Shown in pieces: positions 34,963 to 38,771 of a stretch of 38,771 nucleotides of DNA. The notes beneath the pieces were generated by a model. That model had not been told where the DNA came from, did no database searches, and saw only the letters and a list, made by a program, of their open reading frames with translations. A program made the translations under genes and the position numbers. The DNA comes from Microbacteriaceae bacterium VKM Ac-2854 (GTDB taxonomy: Bacteria > Actinomycetota > Actinomycetes > Actinomycetales > Microbacteriaceae). Location: NCBI GenBank assembly GCA_013205085.1, contig JABMLH010000014.1, positions 1 through 38,771 of the forward strand. Reading direction: 5' to 3'. The first letter of the stretch is position 1. Each line of letters begins with the position of its first letter.

Positions 34963-36651
34963 TCAGCCCGCGGCGGCTGTGTCGAGCAGTTCGCGGGCGT
35001 GGGCCAAGGCGCTCTCGGAGTCGGCGAGGCCCGAGAGCAGCCGCGCCATCTCGGACACACGCTCGGTGGCGTCGAGCTGGGTGACGGCGGACGAGGTGAC
35101 CGAGCCGTCCGAACCCTTCGAGACGCGCAGGTGGTTCGTGGCGAACGCGGCGACCTGGGCCAGGTGGGTCACGACGATCACCTGGGCGGATTCCGCGAGC
35201 CGGGCGAGCCGGCGCCCGATCTCGATCGCCGCCGCGCCGCCGACTCCGGCATCGACCTCGTCGAAGACGAAGGTCGGCACCGGGTCGTTCGCCGCGACGA
35301 CGACCTCGATCGCCAGCATCACGCGCGACAACTCGCCGCCGGAGGCGCCCCGCGCGAGCGGACGCGGCGTCGCGCCCGGATGCGGTTGCAGCAGCATCTC
35401 GATCGTGTCGCGCCCGTGAGCGCCCGGCTCGCCGTCCGCGACGACCGAGACGTGCAGCCGCGCATCCGGCATGGCCAGGGCCGCGAGCTCCTCCGAGACC
35501 CGTTCGCTCAAGCGTCCCGCGGCCTCGGCGCGCAGCGTCGTGAGCTGATCCGCGAGTCCGAGCACAAGGGCGTGGTCGGCCAGCGTGTCCTGTTCCAACG
35601 CGTGGATCCGCTCGTCGTCGCCGTCGAGTTCCAGCAACCGCAGACCCGAGCTCTCGACGACGTCGAGCACGTCGTCCAGCGTCGGTCCGTACTTGCGCGC
35701 CAGCGTCGCGAGCTCGCCCCGGCGATCCTCCACCAGCTCCAGATCGTGCGCGCCGTCGATGTCGAGCCCGGCGAGATAACTCGACAGCTGGCTCGCGACA
35801 TCGGTGAGCAGTACGCCCGCCTCGGCCAACGACTCCGCCATCGGCGTGAGCTCGGCGTCGTGATCGGCGGCGCGCTCGAGGATGCGCCGGGCCGACTCCA
35901 CGAGCGAGAGCGCGTCGCGGCCGTCGAGTTCCTCCGATGACAGCGCCTCGCGCGACTCCGCCGCGGCCGAGCGGAGCTGCTCGATGCTGCCCAGCCGCTC
36001 CGACTGCGCCGCCAGCTCGACGTCCTCACCACGTTGCGGCGCCACGGATTCGATGTCGGCCAGCGCGGCACGGAGATTCTCGGCCTCCAACGACCGCGCG
36101 TCGCGAGCCGAGACCAACGCCTCCAGTTCATCCCGGTTCGCCCGCCACCGCGTGTAGGCACTGGCGTAGTCGGTCACGATCTCGGCCAACGCCGGGCCGC
36201 CGAAGCGGTCGAGAGCGTCGCGCTGCGCCGCCGCCGAACGAAGCCGGATCTGATCCGATTGACCGTGCACCACGACCAGTTGCGCGGCGAGTTCTCCCAG
36301 CACGCTCACCGGCGCCGCGCGACCGCCGACGACGGCGCGACTGCGCCCCTCGGCCGAGACGGAACGCGCCAGGATCAGTTCCGGGCCATCGAGGTCTCCC
36401 CCGGCATCACGCACCCGCTCGGCCACCGCGCCGTTCTCCGGCACGATCCAGCGGCCGGACACCCACGCCTGCGCGCTGGTGTTGCGCACCGCGGACGCGT
36501 CGGAGCGCGCGCCGAGCACCAGGCCGAGCGCAGTGACCACCATCGTCTTGCCGGCCCCGGTCTCGCCGGTCACGGCGGTGAAGCCGGGCCCGAGCGGCAG
36601 CGTCGCCTCGGCGATCACGCCGAGATCGCGGATGGAGAGCTCCTCCAGCAT
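34963..36651 (-). CDS. recN: DNA repair protein RecN
   Basis: A 562-residue SMC-like ATPase that acts early in double-strand-break repair. Walker A is GETGAGKT at 29-36; VVVHGQSDQIRLR follows near residue 125. A long helical region rich in Glu, Ala and Leu (about 155-400) forms the coiled coil. The C-terminal head has the signature SGGELSRVMLAIE, Walker B FVFDEVDAGVGG and VTHLAQVAAFATNHL. The ATG shares its last base position with the nadK stop (TGATG). The unit tlyA-nadK-recN is highly conserved in actinobacteria. Between recN and pyrG (34818-34962) no gene was seen. Confidence 0.95.
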   Translation of the reverse strand: MLEELSIRDLGVIAEATLPLGPGFTAVTGETGAGKTMVVTALGLVLGARSDASAVRNTSAQAWVSGRWIVPENGAVAERVRDAGGDLDGPELILARSVSAEGRSRAVVGGRAAPVSVLGELAAQLVVVHGQSDQIRLRSAAAQRDALDRFGGPALAEIVTDYASAYTRWRANRDELEALVSARDARSLEAENLRAALADIESVAPQRGEDVELAAQSERLGSIEQLRSAAAESREALSSEELDGRDALSLVESARRILERAADHDAELTPMAESLAEAGVLLTDVASQLSSYLAGLDIDGAHDLELVEDRRGELATLARKYGPTLDDVLDVVESSGLRLLELDGDDERIHALEQDTLADHALVLGLADQLTTLRAEAAGRLSERVSEELAALAMPDARLHVSVVADGEPGAHGRDTIEMLLQPHPGATPRPLARGASGGELSRVMLAIEVVVAANDPVPTFVFDEVDAGVGGAAAIEIGRRLARLAESAQVIVVTHLAQVAAFATNHLRVSKGSDGSVTSSAVTQLDATERVSEMARLLSGLADSESALAHARELLDTAAAG

Positions 36652-37592
36652 CAGTCCACCTCCGCCGAGCCGCGCCACCCTCGTACCGGCAGGCCGAACT
36701 TCTGCACCAGGCGGTCGGTGAACGGCGCATCGTGCAGGCGCGCCAGCCGAACCGGCACGTCGGAGCGCTTCACCACCACACGCGCGCCGGGAGCGAGCTC
36801 GTACGTGCGTCGGCCGTCGGCCCACAGCACACCGACGCCATCGGTGCGCCGCTTCACCTCGATCGCGAAGGACGAATCGGGCCCGACGACGAGGGGCCTG
36901 GCGAAGAGCGCGTGCGCACTCAGCGGCACGAGCAGCATCGCCTCGAGCCCGGGCCAGACGACCGGTCCGCCGCCGGAGAACGCGTAGGCGGTCGAGCCCG
37001 TCGGCGTCGAAACGACGACGCCGTCGCAACCGAAGCTGGAGAGAGGTCGGCCGTCGACGCCGATCACGACCTCGAGCATCCGCTCGCGACTCGCCTTCTC
37101 GACGGTCGCTTCGTTCAGCGCCCAGGTCTCGTAGACCGTCTCGCCGTCGACCTTCACGCGGACGGACAGCGTCATCCGCTCCTCGACCGTGTAGTCGCGG
37201 GCCAGCCCGCGGACCACGGCGGCGTCGAGATCATCGCGCTCGCTCTCGGCGAGGAAGCCCACGTGCCCGAGGTTCACCCCCAGGAGTGGTGCGGATCCGC
37301 CGCGCGCGATCTCCGCCGCCCGCAGGATGGTGCCGTCGCCGCCCAGCACGAAGACCAGCTCGACATCCTCGATCAGTACGTCACGCCCCAAGACCGCGGT
37401 GTTATCCAGCCACGGAGCCGCGGCGACGATGCCGACCTCGTCCTCCGCGCACAGCACGGCGCGCGCGCCCGAGCGGATCAGGCGCTCCAGCACCAGGATC
37501 GCAGCCTGCAGCGATTCGTCTCGTCCGGTGTGGGCGACGACCAGGATGCTGCGGTCAGTCGTACTGCTCTGCATCGGGGTTTCGTACTCCAT
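36651..37592 (-). CDS. nadK: NAD kinase
   Basis: A 313-residue kinase making NADP from NAD, using ATP or polyphosphate. The GGDGT loop is in VLGGDGTILRAAE, then GVNLGHVGFLAE, ALNEATVEKASRERMLE and the glycine-rich CDGVVVSTPTGSTAYAFSGGGP. All are diagnostic. I used the ATG at 37590-37592; another at 37572-37574 (residue 7) has GGAG 11 nt upstream and may be the true start. It lies 35 nt after tlyA. Confidence 0.95.
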   Translation of the reverse strand: MEYETPMQSSTTDRSILVVAHTGRDESLQAAILVLERLIRSGARAVLCAEDEVGIVAAAPWLDNTAVLGRDVLIEDVELVFVLGGDGTILRAAEIARGGSAPLLGVNLGHVGFLAESERDDLDAAVVRGLARDYTVEERMTLSVRVKVDGETVYETWALNEATVEKASRERMLEVVIGVDGRPLSSFGCDGVVVSTPTGSTAYAFSGGGPVVWPGLEAMLLVPLSAHALFARPLVVGPDSSFAIEVKRRTDGVGVLWADGRRTYELAPGARVVVKRSDVPVRLARLHDAPFTDRLVQKFGLPVRGWRGSAEVD

Positions 37593-37627
37593 CGAGCTCT
37601 GCGGCCGGTCCGGCGCGCGCGGTTCTC

Positions 37628-38437
37628 TCAGCCGGCGAGGCGGGAGATCGTGTCCCTCCATTCTGTCGGAATCGTCCCCCGCTCGCGGCTCAACCAGGCC
37701 AGATACTCGTGGTTGCCATTCGATCCGAGGATCGGCGACTCCAGCAGGCCGGCCACGCCGAGACCGAGATCCCAGGCCGACCAGAGCACGTCCGACACCG
37801 CCTCGACCCGCAACGCCGGATCGCGCACGATGCCTTCCCGAATACCCGTCCGGCCCACCTCGAACTGCGGTTTGATCAACACGACGAAGTCGGATTCGGA
37901 GGCGACGGATGCGGAAACCGCAGGCAGGATCATCCGCAGCGAGATGAAGGAGACGTCGGAGACGACCAGCGTGGGGACGGAGGTGCCGCCCGCTGCCGCT
38001 GCGAGCGTCTCAGCCGTGAGGTCGCGCGCATTGAACCCCTCGATCACGCGGACACGATCATCGGAGCGGATGCGGGGCGCCAACTGGCTGTGCCCGACGT
38101 CGAGCGCGATCACGGTGCCAGCACCGCGTTCGAGCAAGACTTGGCTGAAGCCGCCCGTCGAGGCACCGACGTCGAGCGCCACCCGACCCCGCACCTCGAT
38201 AGCGGGGAACGTATCCAGAGCGCCGATCAGCTTGTGCGCGGCGCGGCTGACGTAGCGGTCGAGAGCGTCGACGTGCACCTCTTGGCCGTCGAAGACCCGG
38301 AAGGAGGCCTTGATGACGGGAGTGCCGTCGACGCGGACGAGTCCGTCGGCGATCAGGCGTGCGGCGTGCGTGCGCGAGCGGGCGAGCCCGAGCTCGGAGA
38401 GCGCCGTGTCGAGACGGATCCCGTTGGTGTCGGTCAT
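37628..38437 (-). CDS. tlyA: TlyA family rRNA 2'-O-methyltransferase
   Basis: A 269-residue protein with an N-terminal S4 RNA-binding domain (RLDTALSELGLARSRTHAARLIADGLVRVDG, 7-37) and an FtsJ/RrmJ-like methyltransferase domain. The SAM-binding motif is ALDVGASTGGFSQVLLERGA; VVSDVSFISLRMILPAV and LIKPQFEVGR follow. The known role is methylation of 16S and 23S rRNA riboses, which governs capreomycin sensitivity in mycobacteria. I start at the ATG at 38435-38437, overlapping the small upstream gene as ATGA; a longer ORF to 38662 would contain a junk-like Arg-rich stretch. Confidence 0.94.
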   Translation of the reverse strand: MTDTNGIRLDTALSELGLARSRTHAARLIADGLVRVDGTPVIKASFRVFDGQEVHVDALDRYVSRAAHKLIGALDTFPAIEVRGRVALDVGASTGGFSQVLLERGAGTVIALDVGHSQLAPRIRSDDRVRVIEGFNARDLTAETLAAAAGGTSVPTLVVSDVSFISLRMILPAVSASVASESDFVVLIKPQFEVGRTGIREGIVRDPALRVEAVSDVLWSAWDLGLGVAGLLESPILGSNGNHEYLAWLSRERGTIPTEWRDTISRLAG

Positions 38438-38610
38438 CGAGGCACGTCCGCCTCTTCGAGCCGGCCGCGGAGGTGGTCGACGACCTCGCCGTACCCAGCG
38501 GCACGATTCGCGATCGGCTGCGCTTCGATCAGGGCGATCCGCTCCGCGAGTGCGAGCTTCGCGATCTCGGTCAGGAACTCCGAATCGGACGATTCCGTCT
38601 GCTCTGACAT
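38434..38610 (-). CDS. Small acidic/helical protein upstream of tlyA
   Basis: A 58-residue protein. Ser/Glu-rich start (MSEQTESSDSEF), then an amphipathic helix LTEIAKLALAERIALIEAQP and a second helix VVDHLRGRLEEA. No catalytic motif was seen. The ATG at 38608-38610 has a strong GGAGGA at the right distance, unlike the upstream ATG at 38652. Its stop overlaps the tlyA ATG by 4 nt, so translation is coupled. Small helical ORFs in this position are common in Micrococcales; a function is unknown to me. Confidence 0.8.
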   Translation of the reverse strand: MSEQTESSDSEFLTEIAKLALAERIALIEAQPIANRAAGYGEVVDHLRGRLEEADVPR

Positions 38611-38632
38611 GGCTTCCTCCGAAATTGAGCCA

Positions 38633-38686
38633 CCGCTGGTTGAGTAGCCCAAGGCCGGCCACGGCCGTCGGCTACTCGATCAGCGG
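38633..38686. repeat. REP-like palindrome (GGTTGAGTAG type)
   Basis: Arms 38633-38649 (CCGCTGGTTGAGTAGCC) and 38670-38686 are inverted copies at 15 of 17 positions around a 20-nt GC-rich loop. The words GGTTGAGTAG and CTACTCGAT resemble a dispersed palindrome that I recall from Microbacteriaceae and related genomes. It lies between the small gene and the rRNA terminator. Confidence 0.65.
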
Positions 38687-38706
38687 ACGGCGGTGGGCTG
38701 GTTAAA

Positions 38707-38740
38707 CACGAATGGCCACCCGTGAGGGTGGCCATTCGTG
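38707..38740 (-). terminator. Strong terminator of the leftward rRNA operon
   Basis: CACGAATGGCCACC (38707-38720) pairs perfectly with GGTGGCCATTCGTG (38727-38740) over 14 bp around a 6-nt loop. On the minus strand it lies just after the 5S rRNA end and is followed by a short T run (TTT, 38706 to 38702 region). This is the expected stop of an rRNA operon. Confidence 0.85.
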
Positions 38741-38754
38741 GTGTTGCTAAATGG

Positions 38755-38771
38755 TGTCCGGCGGTGTCCTA
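38755..38771 (-). rRNA. rrf: 3' end of a 5S rRNA gene (cut by window edge)
   Basis: The minus strand from the window edge reads TAGGACACCGCCGGACA. Actinobacterial 5S rRNA ends in GAGAGTAGGACACCGCCGGAC(A), where ACCGCCGGA pairs with the 5' end. Only this tail is present, so the call rests on about 17 bases, but the perfect hairpin terminator 15 nt downstream supports it. The exact 3' end is approximate. Confidence 0.7.

Noticed and set aside
38707-38771. Right-edge hairpin and GGTGTCC direct repeats as an IS terminal repeat
   Set aside because: The bases match the 3' end of 5S rRNA on the minus strand and the hairpin is its terminator, a simpler reading.

Overview
The window reads as chromosomal DNA of a high-GC Gram-positive actinobacterium, most likely a member of the Micrococcales close to Microbacteriaceae. 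The grounds are the strong G/C bias at third codon positions, many GTG starts and 4-nt ATGA/GTGA overlaps, acid-rich N-terminal extensions on Der and Cmk, and the gene order tlyA-nadK-recN-pyrG-nudix-xerD-parA-scpA-scpB-rluB-tyrA-cmk-der, which is typical of that group. Species cannot be fixed from this sequence alone.

Region 1 (1-15550) is an accessory sugar-acid locus for L-fucose. A leftward operon (5826 to 79) encodes an enolase-superfamily L-fuconate dehydratase, a fumarylacetoacetase-fold 2,4-diketo-3-deoxy-L-fuconate hydrolase, an SDR 2-keto-3-deoxy-L-fuconate dehydrogenase, a sugar mutarotase, an amidohydrolase lactonase, an aldo/keto reductase (sugar dehydrogenase) and a FadR-type GntR regulator. 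Together these cover every step of the non-phosphorylating route from L-fucose to pyruvate plus lactate. A divergent rightward operon (6072-11853) encodes a five-gene Opp/Dpp-type ABC importer. After a very long hairpin come a divergent GH29-like protein, a canonical GH29 alpha-L-fucosidase and an AraC-type regulator (11929-15550). The 245-bp divergent promoter region carries a perfect 15-bp palindrome across a probable -10 box. The inferred job is uptake of fucosylated oligosaccharides, release of fucose and its oxidation. The locus starts against the last 26 codons of an IS481-type transposase at the left window edge.

Region 2 (15551-22112) has a decayed short ORF, a Y-family DNA polymerase with a changed catalytic acid, and an iron-siderophore ABC importer operon (binding lipoprotein, two FecCD permeases, ATPase, all overlapping by 4 nt) behind a DtxR/IdeR-like box. 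An AraC regulator lies directly upstream of that operon.

Region 3 (22113-23975) holds inverted repeats, tRNA-Pro(GGG), a TetR regulator coupled to a GNAT acetyltransferase, and a cluster of hairpins.

Region 4 (23976-38610) is a leftward block of housekeeping genes: a small conserved ORF, tlyA, nadK, recN, pyrG, a nudix ADP-ribose hydrolase, xerD, parA, scpA, scpB, rluB, a metallo-beta-lactamase-fold gene, tyrA, cmk and der. It serves DNA repair, chromosome segregation, ribosome maturation and nucleotide supply. The right edge (38611-38771) contains a REP-like palindrome, a strong rRNA-type terminator and what appears to be the last bases of a leftward 5S rRNA gene, so a ribosomal RNA operon ends here.
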